64,000 nt of DNA from Hymenobacter sp. UV11 (GTDB taxonomy: Bacteria; Bacteroidota; Bacteroidia; Cytophagales; Hymenobacteraceae): assembly GCF_004684095.1 (NCBI RefSeq), contig NZ_SRII01000003.1, positions 434,001 through 498,000 on the forward strand. The letters run 5' to 3'. A program made the position numbers and the translations under genes. The notes under the pieces are model-generated. The model had not been told where the DNA came from. It was given only the letters and a program-made list of their open reading frames with translations, and did not search any database. Below are positions 25,852 through 33,989 of this stretch, piece after piece; position 1 is the first letter of the stretch; every line of letters starts with the position of its first letter.

Positions 25852-26694
25852 ATGGACCAAAAGCCTATTCCGCCGCATGTGTCGCCCGATGGCGAAGACC
25901 TGCGCCTACCCCCCGGCTCGGCTCTCGACCGCGAGGCCACGCGCCGCACCCGGCGCTCGTTCATCGGCCTGGGGCTGGCGGGGCTGGGCGGCGTGCTGGG
26001 CTGGCGCTACCTGCTCAATCGGCCCCAGATTGAGGGCGTACCCGCGCCCTTCCGCCAGGTGCTCAACGCCAACGGCCGCCTCACGCAGGCTTACCTGCGC
26101 GAAACGCGACTAGCCCCCGAGTTTGCCAAAAGCCAGGGGGTAGCGAAGGTGCGCACCAACGGCAGCGCCGGCCTCACCTCTGCCCTCGACCCAGCCGCCT
26201 GGCGCATGGTGGTGCAGCCCTACGGCGGCGGCAAGGCGCAGGAGTTTACGCTGGCCGATATCCAGGCCCTACCCCGCGTCGAGATGACGACCGAGCTCAA
26301 GTGCATCGAGGGCTGGAGCATTGTGGTAAACTGGGCCGGCGCGCGCTTCTCCGACTTCCTGGCCAAGTACCCACTGGCCAGCCGCAGCGGCCAGCCCGTC
26401 AAGGATATAGCTAATCCACCCGCCGACCTGGCGCCCTACGTAGGCATCACTACTCCCGACGAAAAATATTACGTGGGCCTCGATATGCCCACCGTCCTTC
26501 ACCCCCAAACGCTGCTCTGCTACGAGATAAACGGCCAGCCGCTGAGCCTGGCGCACGGCGCGCCGCTCCGCCTCGTCACGCCCCTCAAATACGGTATCAA
26601 GCACCTCAAGCGCATCGGCACCATCGCCTTCGCCGACACCAAGCCCGCCGATTACTGGGCCGAGCAGGGCTACGACTGGTACGCGAGCCACTGA
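25852..26694 (+). CDS. Molybdopterin-dependent oxidoreductase (sulfite oxidase / MsrP family)
   Basis: A 280-residue protein with the sulfite-oxidase-fold molybdopterin domain. A Tat-like signal (TRRTRRSFIGLGLAGLGG, about residues 25-42) predicts export or membrane anchoring after cofactor insertion. The molybdenum-ligating cysteine is Cys151 in ELKCIEGWSIVVNWAG. Downstream motifs YVGLDM, PLSLAHGAPLRLVTPLKYGIKHLKRIGTI and DYWAEQGYDWYASH are typical of the family. With the preceding cytochrome b gene it forms a probable redox pair. Possible roles are methionine sulfoxide reduction, sulfite oxidation or another oxyanion; sequence alone does not decide. Confidence 0.9.
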   Translation: MDQKPIPPHVSPDGEDLRLPPGSALDREATRRTRRSFIGLGLAGLGGVLGWRYLLNRPQIEGVPAPFRQVLNANGRLTQAYLRETRLAPEFAKSQGVAKVRTNGSAGLTSALDPAAWRMVVQPYGGGKAQEFTLADIQALPRVEMTTELKCIEGWSIVVNWAGARFSDFLAKYPLASRSGQPVKDIANPPADLAPYVGITTPDEKYYVGLDMPTVLHPQTLLCYEINGQPLSLAHGAPLRLVTPLKYGIKHLKRIGTIAFADTKPADYWAEQGYDWYASH

Positions 26695-26710
26695 GGAAGC
26701 TACAAATCAA

Positions 26711-26819
26711 AAAAGAACGTCATGCTGAACGCAGTGAAGCATCTCGCCCGAATCGTTGGAGTTACTAATTCTAACGGCGCGGGCGAGATGCTTCGACAAG
26801 CTCAGCATGACGTTCTTTT
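26711..26819. repeat. Dispersed palindrome (GTCATGCTGA family), copy B
   Basis: The 39-bp arms 26711-26749 and 26781-26819 begin AAAAGAACGTCATGCTGA and end GAAGCATCTCGCCC. The outer and inner parts pair well, with a cluster of mismatches in the middle. It lies between two convergent genes. Confidence 0.9.
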
Positions 26820-26828
26820 ATTAGGCAA

Positions 26829-27224
26829 TTACATCACTACGCGTATCTCGTAGTGCTCGGCTTGCGAATCTTGCGCATTAGGCACGCGCCAGGCGCCGAC
26901 GCGGCTGGGGCCGTAGCCGAGGTTAACTTTCACCCACTCATCGCGGGTCGAGAGCAGGGCCAGAATATCCTGGCTGAGCTTATCAACTGCATCCTGGGCA
27001 TCCTGGTGTTGCAGGGCCAGCTCGTCGGCGTGCTGGTCGAACGAGCCCGTGGGTGGGCGCTGCTCAAACTCGGCGGCTGATTGTGCCACGGCGGCATCGT
27101 GGGTGGCCTCGTTGCGCTCGGCCACGTGGAGCTTGCGCAGGTCTTCTTTGGCGGCGAGGTAGGCTTCTACTTTCTCCACGAGGGGCTGGAGGTCGGGGTT
27201 GAGGTAGTCGAGGTTGGAGGCCAT
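26829..27224 (-). CDS. Hypothetical coiled-coil protein
   Basis: Function not recognised. The 131-residue product has no signal peptide or membrane segment. It is acidic and mostly helical: heptad-like segments (LQPLVEKVEAYLAAKEDLRKLHVAERNEA and HADELALQHQDAQDAVDKLSQDILALLS) suggest a coiled coil or helical bundle, followed by a short non-helical C-terminus (GYGPSRVGAWRVPN...). Start at ATG 27224; base composition and third-position G/C match neighbouring genes, which supports it being real. It is bounded by palindromic repeats on both sides. Confidence 0.6.
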   Translation of the reverse strand: MASNLDYLNPDLQPLVEKVEAYLAAKEDLRKLHVAERNEATHDAAVAQSAAEFEQRPPTGSFDQHADELALQHQDAQDAVDKLSQDILALLSTRDEWVKVNLGYGPSRVGAWRVPNAQDSQAEHYEIRVVM

Positions 27225-27231
27225 TGTTGTG

Positions 27232-27348
27232 AGCTGTTAGCCATTAGCTGCTAGCTGATAGCTTTTTAGTAAATGAAACAGAGGATGTAAGGGGAGTAAG
27301 AGCTCAGGGCGCAATCAAAAAAAAGCTAGCAGCTAAGAGCTAACAGCT
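27232..27348. repeat. Imperfect inverted repeat (AGCTGTTAGC family)
   Basis: The left part 27232-27276 and the right part 27318-27348 share TTAGCTGCTAGCT and AGCTGTTAG in inverted orientation. The right arm contains the stop codon of the DUF2256 gene. Confidence 0.7.
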
Positions 27349-27488
27349 TTTTTGTTGCGTTGGCATTTTTCGCTGCAATATTTCACCTCCGCCCAGTTGT
27401 TGCGCCACTTCTTGCGGTATTCGAAAGAGAGGCCGCACGTAGCGCAGATTTTGGTGGGAAGCTGGCCTTTTTTCTGCGAAGCAACCAT
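27333..27488 (-). CDS. DUF2256 small zinc-ribbon protein (51 residues)
   Basis: A very short gene easily missed by length cut-offs. The 51-residue product begins MVASQKKGQLPTKICATCGL and contains RKKWRNNWAEVKYCSEKCQRN. Cysteines 15, 18, 38 and 42 (CxxC...CxxxC) form a probable zinc site. The pattern of CxxCG, a K/RKKW segment, NWxEVKYCSxxC and a basic end matches the DUF2256 family, widespread, of unknown function and often near photolyase genes in other genomes (none here). The last residues (AVSS) and the stop codon are encoded by a palindromic repeat. Start ATG 27488, divergent from the methyltransferase gene. Confidence 0.85.
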   Translation of the reverse strand: MVASQKKGQLPTKICATCGLSFEYRKKWRNNWAEVKYCSEKCQRNKKAVSS

Positions 27489-27571
27489 AAGGGAAAAGTA
27501 AAAAGCGAAAAGCTGCCGGACCTTTGCTGGCCGGCCCAGCGCTGTTTACGTTCAACTGCGCAGTTTTGGCC

Positions 27572-28342
27572 ATGCCTACCCCCCTCCGTATGCCCCACCC
27601 CGCCCCCGACCTCATCGGCCAGGCCCTGCTCGACTACCAGCACGGCCACCACGCCGCCGCCCTCACCGTGCAGTGCAGCGCCGCCGAGGATGAGCCGCTG
27701 CCCGCCGCCTATTTCTTCCGCACCCTGCTGGCCATGCCCGAGCTCGAGCGCCAGGCCCTCGACGAGTGCCGCGGCCGCGTGCTCGACCTGGGCGCCGGCG
27801 CCGGCTGCCACTCGCTAGAGCTGCAAAGCCGCAATTTTACCGACGTGCGGGCTGTGGACCACTCGGCTGGCGCCGTGCAGGTGATGCAGGCGCGCGGCGT
27901 GCGCCAGGTGGCGCAGCACGACATTATGGCCCCGCGCAGCGCCGATGAGCGCCCCTACGATACCATCCTGCTGCTGATGAACGGCCTGGGCCTGGCCGGC
28001 ACCCTCGAAGGGCTCGACAAGTTTCTGGTGCACGCCCGCAGCCTGCTCGCACCCGGCGGCCAGATTCTGGGTACCTCCTCCGACATCAGCTACCTCTACG
28101 AGGACGAGGAAGGCGCGCTGGTTTTCAACCTCAACGGGCCGTATTACGGCGAGGTAAGCTATACTTTTCAGTACAAAGGCCAGGCTGGCGAGCCGTTCCC
28201 CTGGCTCTTTATCGACGCCTCCCTGCTCGAAGATGCCGCCCGCCAGGCCGGTTACGAGGTCGATTTTCTGGGTGATGATGAAAACGGCCAGTACCTGGTG
28301 CGCCTCACGTTGGCCGGAGGCTTCGAGCCCACTATCGATTAG
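27572..28342 (+). CDS. Class I SAM-dependent methyltransferase
   Basis: A 256-residue protein with a Rossmann-like methyltransferase core. Motif I is RVLDLGAGAGCHSLEL (about 68-83), motif II acidic residue follows in VRAVDHSAGAVQVMQARG, and motif IV region is RPYDTILLLMNGLGLAG. The start at 27572 (MPTPLRMPHPAPDLIGQ) is chosen; 27590 is an alternative ATG, and a longer frame from 27524 uses a non-ATG start. The thioesterase gene starts 10 bases after its stop, so the two are probably co-transcribed. Substrate unknown. Confidence 0.87.
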   Translation: MPTPLRMPHPAPDLIGQALLDYQHGHHAAALTVQCSAAEDEPLPAAYFFRTLLAMPELERQALDECRGRVLDLGAGAGCHSLELQSRNFTDVRAVDHSAGAVQVMQARGVRQVAQHDIMAPRSADERPYDTILLLMNGLGLAGTLEGLDKFLVHARSLLAPGGQILGTSSDISYLYEDEEGALVFNLNGPYYGEVSYTFQYKGQAGEPFPWLFIDASLLEDAARQAGYEVDFLGDDENGQYLVRLTLAGGFEPTID

Positions 28343-28351
28343 CAACTCCTT

Positions 28352-28762
28352 ATGAATCATAGCCAAACCTACACTGTGCGCTGGGCCGAATTGGACCCCA
28401 ACGGCCACATGCGCCACTCGGCCTACGCCGACTTTGCCGCCGACCAGCGTGTGCACTGGCTCGCCAGCCTGGGCTACACCGTCCAGAAATTTGCCGAATT
28501 GCGCATCGGCCCCATCCTTTTTCGGGAGGAAACCAAATTCCTGAAAGAGCTGCACGGCGGCGAAAGCATCCGCGTGGAAGGCGTAGTAACGGCCGCTACC
28601 CCCGACGGCGCCCGCTGGACTATCCTGCACACCATCTACAAGGCCGATGGCCGCGTGGCCGCCACCGTGGAGGTCGATGGCGCCTGGCTCGACCTCGACC
28701 GCCGCAAGCTCACTACCCCACCCGCCGAACTGGCCCAGGCCCTGGCGGTGGGGCAGGAGTAG
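28352..28762 (+). CDS. Hotdog-fold acyl-CoA thioesterase
   Basis: A 136-residue single hotdog domain of the 4-hydroxybenzoyl-CoA thioesterase/YbgC type. The N-terminal active-site segment is VRWAELDPNGHMRHSAYADFAADQRVHWL, in which Asp of LDPNGHM and the following NGHM match the usual D-x-x-GHxN/M layout. Strands ETKFLKELHGGESIRVEGVV and HTIYKADGRVAATVEVDGAWLDL follow. It probably hydrolyses an acyl-CoA in the cytoplasm. Close behind the methyltransferase gene, and followed by a large palindrome. Confidence 0.87.
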   Translation: MNHSQTYTVRWAELDPNGHMRHSAYADFAADQRVHWLASLGYTVQKFAELRIGPILFREETKFLKELHGGESIRVEGVVTAATPDGARWTILHTIYKADGRVAATVEVDGAWLDLDRRKLTTPPAELAQALAVGQE

Positions 28763-28770
28763 AAATCGCC

Positions 28771-28884
28771 TGTCCTTGCGAGCGTAACGAAGTGGAGCGC
28801 GGCAATCTTTCCTTGTCGTTGTGGTACTAACCCTGACGTGAAGGAAGGATTGCCGCGCTCCACTTCGTTACGCTCGCAAGGACA
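28771..28884. repeat. Dispersed palindrome (GTCCTTGCGAGC family), copy E
   Basis: The 44-bp arms 28771-28814 and 28841-28884 differ at one position, containing TGTCCTTGCGAGCGTAACGA. It lies between the convergent thioesterase and DinB genes and shares layout (GTCxTTGCGAGC...GAAG...GCAATC) with copy D. Confidence 0.9.
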
Positions 28885-28900
28885 AAGGTGCCCTACCCCC

Positions 28901-29443
28901 TCATTTCAGCACTTTGCCAATGCGGTTGAGTTGCTGCTGATGGTGCAGCGTGTGGTCGAGCACCGACGCCACGGTTTGGCCAATAGTGAGCCAGCCGGCC
29001 CTTGGGTGCCGAAAAACCGTGTGGTGCAGCTTGGTGCCCGGAAACTCGTGCAGCACCTGCTCCAGCTCGCGGCGAATGCCGGCCCACTCGGTACGCAGCG
29101 CGGGCAGCGGCGCGATGGCCTCGGGCGCGGGCGGCGGCGTGAGCATGGGCGGCACCTTAAACTTGAGGCCGGGCAGGCGCAGTGCGATGCGCAGCAGCAG
29201 CGCCCGCAGGCGGTTTTTATACGAGCCGGGGCGCAGCGCGCTGGCATCGGCGGCCAGCGTTTTGCGTAGTGCCTGCACAATCCTCTTTTCGGTCGTCAGC
29301 AGGTGGTGAATGACCTGGGCGGCGGCCCACTCGCCGGGTACGGGCGGCGTGTGCGCGCGCGGGCCCAGGGCCTCAGCAGCGGCCAGCGCGTGCTCGGTAG
29401 CCAGGTCGAGCTGCTCAAGCAGCAAGTGTAGGCGATTGGTCAT
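28901..29443 (-). CDS. DinB-family protein
   Basis: A 180-residue four-helix-bundle protein of the DinB/YfiT superfamily. Likely metal-binding histidines are in AAQVIHHLLTTEKRIV and SVLDHTLHHQQQLNRIGKVLK, matching the three-histidine site of the superfamily. VPGEWAAAQVIHHL and GWLTIGQTVASVLDHTLHH are its typical helix motifs. Some members are thiol-dependent metal transferases; the function here is unknown. The first helix and start (MTNRLHLLLEQLDLATE) are standard. Convergent with the thioesterase gene across a palindrome, with a GGGGTAGGG word just upstream of its start. Confidence 0.8.
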   Translation of the reverse strand: MTNRLHLLLEQLDLATEHALAAAEALGPRAHTPPVPGEWAAAQVIHHLLTTEKRIVQALRKTLAADASALRPGSYKNRLRALLLRIALRLPGLKFKVPPMLTPPPAPEAIAPLPALRTEWAGIRRELEQVLHEFPGTKLHHTVFRHPRAGWLTIGQTVASVLDHTLHHQQQLNRIGKVLK

Positions 29444-29531
29444 GGTCGGGTGGGAATGAGGGGGTAGGGCAGTCAGAACCGCACGTATAGCCGCCCGGCG
29501 GTGCCCCGCTTCGGGTTGCTAGCCGGCGGCG

Positions 29532-29539
29532 TAGCTTTG
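29532..29539 (+). promoter_or_regulatory. Putative -7 promoter box for the ABC1 kinase gene
   Basis: TAGCTTTG matches TAnnTTTG and lies about 90 bases before the GTG start. An upstream TTG is at only 13 bases' spacing, so the -33 part is uncertain. Confidence 0.35.
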
Positions 29540-29629
29540 GGCAAAAGGTAAGCCATATACGCAAGCCGGGCCCGGCAAGACCTAACCTGGGCCGCAGCTT
29601 ACTTTAAAACCGCTAATCGCGCCGCGTTC

Positions 29630-31315
29630 GTGCTATTTAAGAACACAATTTCCAACCTTTCGCGCATTCGGCAGGTGGCCGAAGTCTTGCTGCGCTACGG
29701 CTTCAAGGACGTGGTAACGACCACGCCCCTGCGCCGCCTCGTGAGCCAGAGCCGCCGCCTGCGCTGGCTGGAAAACGACGAACGCGCGGTGTTTGAAACT
29801 ACGAGATGGGAACGCATTCGATTGATTATCGAGGAATTAGGCCCCACTTTTATCAAGCTGGCCCAGGCCCTGAGCAACCGGGCCGACCTGTTGCCGCAGG
29901 CCCTCATCGACGAGTTTGAGAAGCTGCAAAGCAACGTGCCGCCCTTCCCGGTCGAGGAAGCCCGCCAGATAATCGAGGCCGAGTTGGGCCGCCCGCTAAC
30001 CGAGGTATTTGCCGAGTTCGACGATGTGCCCATTGGCTCGGCCAGCATTGGGCAGGTGCACCGGGCGCGGCTGCAAACGGGCGAGGAAGTCGTGATTAAA
30101 ATCCAGCGGCCCGGCGTGCGCGAAAAAGTGGAGGGTGACCTGCGCCTGCTGCACGAGCTGGTGCGCCTCACGGCCGGCTTCCTGCGCAACCAGGGCCTGG
30201 CCAACCCGCAGGACGTGGTCGATGCCTTCGAGCGCAGCATGACCAAGGAGCTCGACTACACCTCCGAGGCCCGCGCCATGGAACAAATGCGCAAGCTCTA
30301 CGAGCACTACGACACGTTCTACATTCCGCAGCCCTACCGCGAGCTGAGCACGGCCAAAGTCCTGGTTATCGAGTTTATAAATGGCTGTAAGATAACCGAT
30401 AAGCCGCAGCTGCTGGCCTGGGGCCTCCGCCCCGAGGTGGTGGCCGAAACCGGCATGGATATCTACCTGACCCAGATTTTTGAGTTCGGGTTTTTTCACG
30501 CCGACCCGCACCCCGGCAACGTGCTCGTGCGCCCCGATGGCACGCTGGTGCTCATCGACTTTGGCATGGTGGGCAAGCTCACCAAGCAGCAGAAATACGC
30601 CTTCGCGGGCGTATTTATCGGTATGGCCCGGCAGGATGCGCGCAGCATGGCCCTCAACTTCCGCCGCCTGGCCATCAGCAGCGACATCCCCGACATGCGC
30701 GCCTTTGAGGCCGACCTGGGCCAGCTCATCGAAGACTTCGCGGTGCTCGATGTCAAGGACATGAGCATGAGCGATTTGGCCGATTCGCTCCAGGGCATCA
30801 TCTACCAATATAAATTGCAGGTGCCGGGCGCGGTATTCCTCATCTTGCGGGCGCTGGTTATCCTCGAAGGCATCGGCAAGGTGCTGCATCCCAGCTTCAA
30901 CACCTTCGAGTTTGTGCGGCCCTACGGCGCGCGCATCCTCAAGGAACAGTACTCGACTGCCAACCTACTCAACGAGGCCGAGTACACCGGCACTCAGCTA
31001 CTGGCCTTGCTCCAGGCCCTACCCATCGACCTGCGCCAGATAATGCGCAAAATCAGCAAGGGCGAGCTGCGCGTGAAGGTCGAGCTGAGCGGCTACAACA
31101 CGCTGCTGCGCAAGGCCGACCAGCTGGTGAGCCGCACCATCCTGGCGCTGCTGATGCTGGGCAGCCTCATGTTTGCGGGCTTCAGCCTGCTGGGCCACTA
31201 CCCCCCCGAAATGCCCTATTACCGTGGCCTGCCCATGATTACGTGGTACAGCCTCGGGGCCACCGCTTTTCTGTTGCTGCTTCTCACGCTACCCCGCCGC
31301 GCCCGGCCCGAGTAA
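29630..31315 (+). CDS. ABC1 kinase (UbiB/AarF family)
   Basis: A 561-residue atypical kinase/ATPase. The family's N-terminal extension KLAQ motif (KxGQ) is in LGPTFIKLAQALSNRADLLP. The ATP-binding alanine-rich loop is GSASIGQVHRARL, the lysine is in VVIKIQRPGV, and the catalytic/metal motifs are HADPHPGNVLV and LIDFGMVGKL. Two C-terminal hydrophobic segments (about 501-520 and 540-556) anchor it to the inner membrane. In other bacteria UbiB supports isoprenoid quinone (ubiquinone) synthesis; in menaquinone users the role of homologues is less clear. The start appears to be GTG 29630. It runs in the same direction as ppk1, with a likely separate ppk1 promoter. Confidence 0.9.
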   Translation: MLFKNTISNLSRIRQVAEVLLRYGFKDVVTTTPLRRLVSQSRRLRWLENDERAVFETTRWERIRLIIEELGPTFIKLAQALSNRADLLPQALIDEFEKLQSNVPPFPVEEARQIIEAELGRPLTEVFAEFDDVPIGSASIGQVHRARLQTGEEVVIKIQRPGVREKVEGDLRLLHELVRLTAGFLRNQGLANPQDVVDAFERSMTKELDYTSEARAMEQMRKLYEHYDTFYIPQPYRELSTAKVLVIEFINGCKITDKPQLLAWGLRPEVVAETGMDIYLTQIFEFGFFHADPHPGNVLVRPDGTLVLIDFGMVGKLTKQQKYAFAGVFIGMARQDARSMALNFRRLAISSDIPDMRAFEADLGQLIEDFAVLDVKDMSMSDLADSLQGIIYQYKLQVPGAVFLILRALVILEGIGKVLHPSFNTFEFVRPYGARILKEQYSTANLLNEAEYTGTQLLALLQALPIDLRQIMRKISKGELRVKVELSGYNTLLRKADQLVSRTILALLMLGSLMFAGFSLLGHYPPEMPYYRGLPMITWYSLGATAFLLLLLTLPRRARPE

Positions 31316-31403
31316 GGCTGCACCTGTCTTTTTAAAGAGGGGTAGGGAGTGGGGCGGGGCGGTTGCATGGGTAGGCTGTTTTTGAGGGCTATGCGTAAAA
31401 TAG

Positions 31404-31435
31404 TTGCCGCCCTGCGTTACTGCCCGGTAGCTTTG
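31404..31435 (+). promoter_or_regulatory. Putative ppk1 promoter (TTG-N21-TAGCTTTG)
   Basis: A TTG at 31404-31406 and TAGCTTTG at 31428-31435 are separated by 21 bases, the expected arrangement for a Bacteroidota sigma-70-type promoter. The -7 box is about 68 bases before the ppk1 ATG, and the leader includes a dispersed repeat. Confidence 0.55.
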
Positions 31436-31460
31436 CATTTCTACGGGGCCCCGCGCCGGC

Positions 31461-31503
31461 CGCATCTGCGTAATCTGCCCCATCCGCGTCAATCTGCGAT
31501 TCT
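31461..31503 (+). repeat. 'ATCCGCGTCAATCTGCG' element abutting ppk1 start
   Basis: The sequence reads CGCATCTGCGTAATCTGCC, then CCATCCGCGTCAATCTGCG, then ATTCT and the ATG of ppk1. It is a variant of the element before topB and ppx, with repeated ATCTGCG words. Confidence 0.6.
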
Positions 31504-33828
31504 ATGAAACTATTTAAGTCCGCCGACCTTATCCGCAAAAGCAAGTACATCAGCCGCGACCTCAGTTGGTTGCGCTTCAACTACCGCGTGCTCGACCAGG
31601 CCAAGGACCCCGGCCGCTCGCTGTTTGATAAGCTGCGCTTTTTGAGCATCACCAGCTCCAACCTCGACGAGTTTTTCATGATTCGGGTGGGCTCGCTCTA
31701 CAATTACCTCGACTATGGCAAGGAGCGCGTCGACTACTCGGGCCTGCGCGAATTGCCCTTTCGGCGCAAGCTGCTCGACTTTGCCCACCGCTTCGTCAAC
31801 GACCAGTCGCTGACGTACTTAAACGAATTGAAGCCGCAGTTTGAGAAGAACGGCTTTAGCATTCGGCGGATGGAGGAGCTGACCGAGATTGAGCTGAAAA
31901 AGGTCGAAGGCTACTTCAAAAACACCGTTTTCCCGCTGCTCACGCCGATGGTGTACGACTCGTACCACGGCTTCCCGCTCATTATTAACCAAGTACTGAC
32001 CTTTGGCGTGGTGACGCGTGAAGGAGGGGGTAGCGAGGGCGCGCCGGTGAGCACCATGCTGCCCGACCTGGAGCGCGGCCAGGAGCGCCTCACGTTTGTG
32101 CAGATTCCGCAGAACCTGACGCGGTTTTTTGAAATCACGCGCAAGGACCGGGTGGTGTTCGTGCCCATCGAGGAAATTGTGCGGGCCAATCTGCCCAAGC
32201 TGTTTCGCAACGTCGAAATCGTATCGGCCGACCTGCTGCGTGTCACCCGCAACGGCGACTTCACGCTGGAAGAATCGGAGGATATCGACAGCAACTTCAT
32301 CAAGGAAATCCAGACCGGCCTCAAGACCCGTAAGCGGGGTAGGGTGGTGCGCGTGGAGGTCGAGCCCGACGCCTCGGCCCACCTCATGAACATCCTGCGC
32401 GAGCGCTGGAACATTGACAACGGCAACATCTTCGTGATTCCCGTCTTGCTGGATATGAAGGGGTTAAACCAGATTTTGCGCTACCCCTCCTTCAAGGGCA
32501 AAGGCTCGAAGCTGCCCGCCCCGGTGCTGCCCCTGAGCCTGCCCGAAGGCGCCGAGGACAACATGTTTGAGTACCTCAAGCACCACGATGTGCTGCTACA
32601 TCATCCTTACAACAGCATCGAAACCGTGGTGCGCCTGCTCGAGCGCGCCGCCGAAGACCCGCAGGTACTGGGCATCAAGCAAACGATTTATCGCCTGGCC
32701 GAAGACTCGCGCGTGACGGCCGCGCTGCTCAAAGCGGCCGAAAACGGCAAGCACGTCTCGGTGCTGTTTGAGGTGAAAGCGCGCTTCGACGAGGAGCGCA
32801 ATATTCGGGAAGGCGCGCGGCTCGAAAAGGCCGGTTGCTTCGTCATCTATGGGGTAGGGAAGTACAAGACCCACACCAAGATGCTGATGATTATCCGCAA
32901 GGAAGGTGAGAAGGTGACGCGCTACGTGCACATCGGCTCGGGCAACTACAACGAGCAAACCTCGCGCCTCTACACCGACTTGAGCATGCTCACCACCAAC
33001 GATACGTATGGCCACGACGTGTCGGAGTTTTTCAACGTAATCACGGGCCACTCGCAGCCCGACGACTACGAGTACCTCATCACGGCCCCGCGCGACATGC
33101 GCCAGCAACTTATCCACTTGGTGCGCGAGGAGGCCAAAAATGCCAAGAAAGGCCTGCCCAGCGGCATCGTGATGAAGATGAACTCGCTGGAAGACCGGGA
33201 GTTAATCGACGAGTTTTACAAGGCCAGCAAGGCTGGCGTGCCCATGCGATTCATCGTGCGCGGCATCTGCTGCCTGCGGCCGGGCAGGGCGGGCCTGAGC
33301 GAGAATATTGAGGTGAAGAGCATTGTAGGCGAATACCTGGAGCACGCGCGCCTCTTCTACTTCCACCACGGCGGCGAGGCCCTCGTCTACGCCGGCTCGG
33401 CCGACGCGATGGTGCGCTCCTTCGACCGCCGCATCGAGGCGTTGTTTCTGATTGTAAACCCGCAGCTGCGCCGCGAGGCCATCCAGATTTTGCAGCTCAA
33501 CCTGCTCGATAACCTCAACAGCTACCTCATGCGGGAGGACGGCGCCTACATCCGGCAGGTGCCCGCCGCCGGCGAAACGCCCGTCAATATTCACCGCGAC
33601 TTCTACCGCCGCCCCGACGAGGCGCAGCTGGCCCAGGCCACGCCCGAAGGCCTGCTGGCCCTGCTGCACGAGCAGGCCGTTCAGCGCCGCCGCCTAGCCG
33701 AAGAAGTAGTAGCGCCTAACCTGGCCGTCATTGATGTCGAGGCCGATAGCTTCGGCCAGGGCGATGTCATCATGGAAGATGAAGTGGAGCAAGAGGCCGA
33801 CATCGCCACCACGGTCGTAGACGAGTAA
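31504..33828 (+). CDS. ppk1: Polyphosphate kinase 1
   Basis: A 774-residue enzyme that polymerises the terminal phosphate of ATP into polyphosphate, usually at the inner membrane. The N-terminal domain begins YISRDLSWLRFNYRVLDQA and includes FLSITSSNLDEFFMIRVGSL. The autophosphorylated histidine is His457 in YKTHTKMLMIIR. Nearby VHIGSGNYNEQTSRLYTDLSM and the second phospholipase-D-like half (FIVRGICCLRPG, YFHHGGEALVYAGSADAM, RRIEALFLI) are intact. About 80 acidic residues at the C-terminus (IDVEADSFGQGDVIMEDE) extend beyond the usual end. The exopolyphosphatase gene converges on it from the other strand, separated by a 50-bp-armed palindrome. Confidence 0.95.
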   Translation: MKLFKSADLIRKSKYISRDLSWLRFNYRVLDQAKDPGRSLFDKLRFLSITSSNLDEFFMIRVGSLYNYLDYGKERVDYSGLRELPFRRKLLDFAHRFVNDQSLTYLNELKPQFEKNGFSIRRMEELTEIELKKVEGYFKNTVFPLLTPMVYDSYHGFPLIINQVLTFGVVTREGGGSEGAPVSTMLPDLERGQERLTFVQIPQNLTRFFEITRKDRVVFVPIEEIVRANLPKLFRNVEIVSADLLRVTRNGDFTLEESEDIDSNFIKEIQTGLKTRKRGRVVRVEVEPDASAHLMNILRERWNIDNGNIFVIPVLLDMKGLNQILRYPSFKGKGSKLPAPVLPLSLPEGAEDNMFEYLKHHDVLLHHPYNSIETVVRLLERAAEDPQVLGIKQTIYRLAEDSRVTAALLKAAENGKHVSVLFEVKARFDEERNIREGARLEKAGCFVIYGVGKYKTHTKMLMIIRKEGEKVTRYVHIGSGNYNEQTSRLYTDLSMLTTNDTYGHDVSEFFNVITGHSQPDDYEYLITAPRDMRQQLIHLVREEAKNAKKGLPSGIVMKMNSLEDRELIDEFYKASKAGVPMRFIVRGICCLRPGRAGLSENIEVKSIVGEYLEHARLFYFHHGGEALVYAGSADAMVRSFDRRIEALFLIVNPQLRREAIQILQLNLLDNLNSYLMREDGAYIRQVPAAGETPVNIHRDFYRRPDEAQLAQATPEGLLALLHEQAVQRRRLAEEVVAPNLAVIDVEADSFGQGDVIMEDEVEQEADIATTVVDE

Positions 33829-33848
33829 AACTGGATGTGGGAATGGGT

Positions 33849-33968
33849 AAAAGAACGTCATGCAGACCGTAGGGAAGCATCTCGCTCGGAGTAGTAATCA
33901 AAACCGTTGAACGATTAAATTACTAACCCGAGCGGGATGCTTCCCTACGGTCTGCATGACGTTCTTTT
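33849..33968. repeat. Dispersed palindrome (GTCATGC family), copy C
   Basis: The 50-bp arms 33849-33898 and 33919-33968 carry three mismatches, with outer end AAAAGAACGTCATGCAGACC and inner GAAGCATC. It lies between the stop codons of ppk1 and ppx and could serve as a bidirectional terminator. Confidence 0.92.
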
Positions 33969-33989
33969 TTGCCTATCTACCCCCTTAAA

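Noticed and set aside
27383..27811. 142-codon minus-strand frame overlapping DUF2256 and the methyltransferase start
   Set aside because: It overlaps two genes with clear motifs in other frames and has no family pattern.
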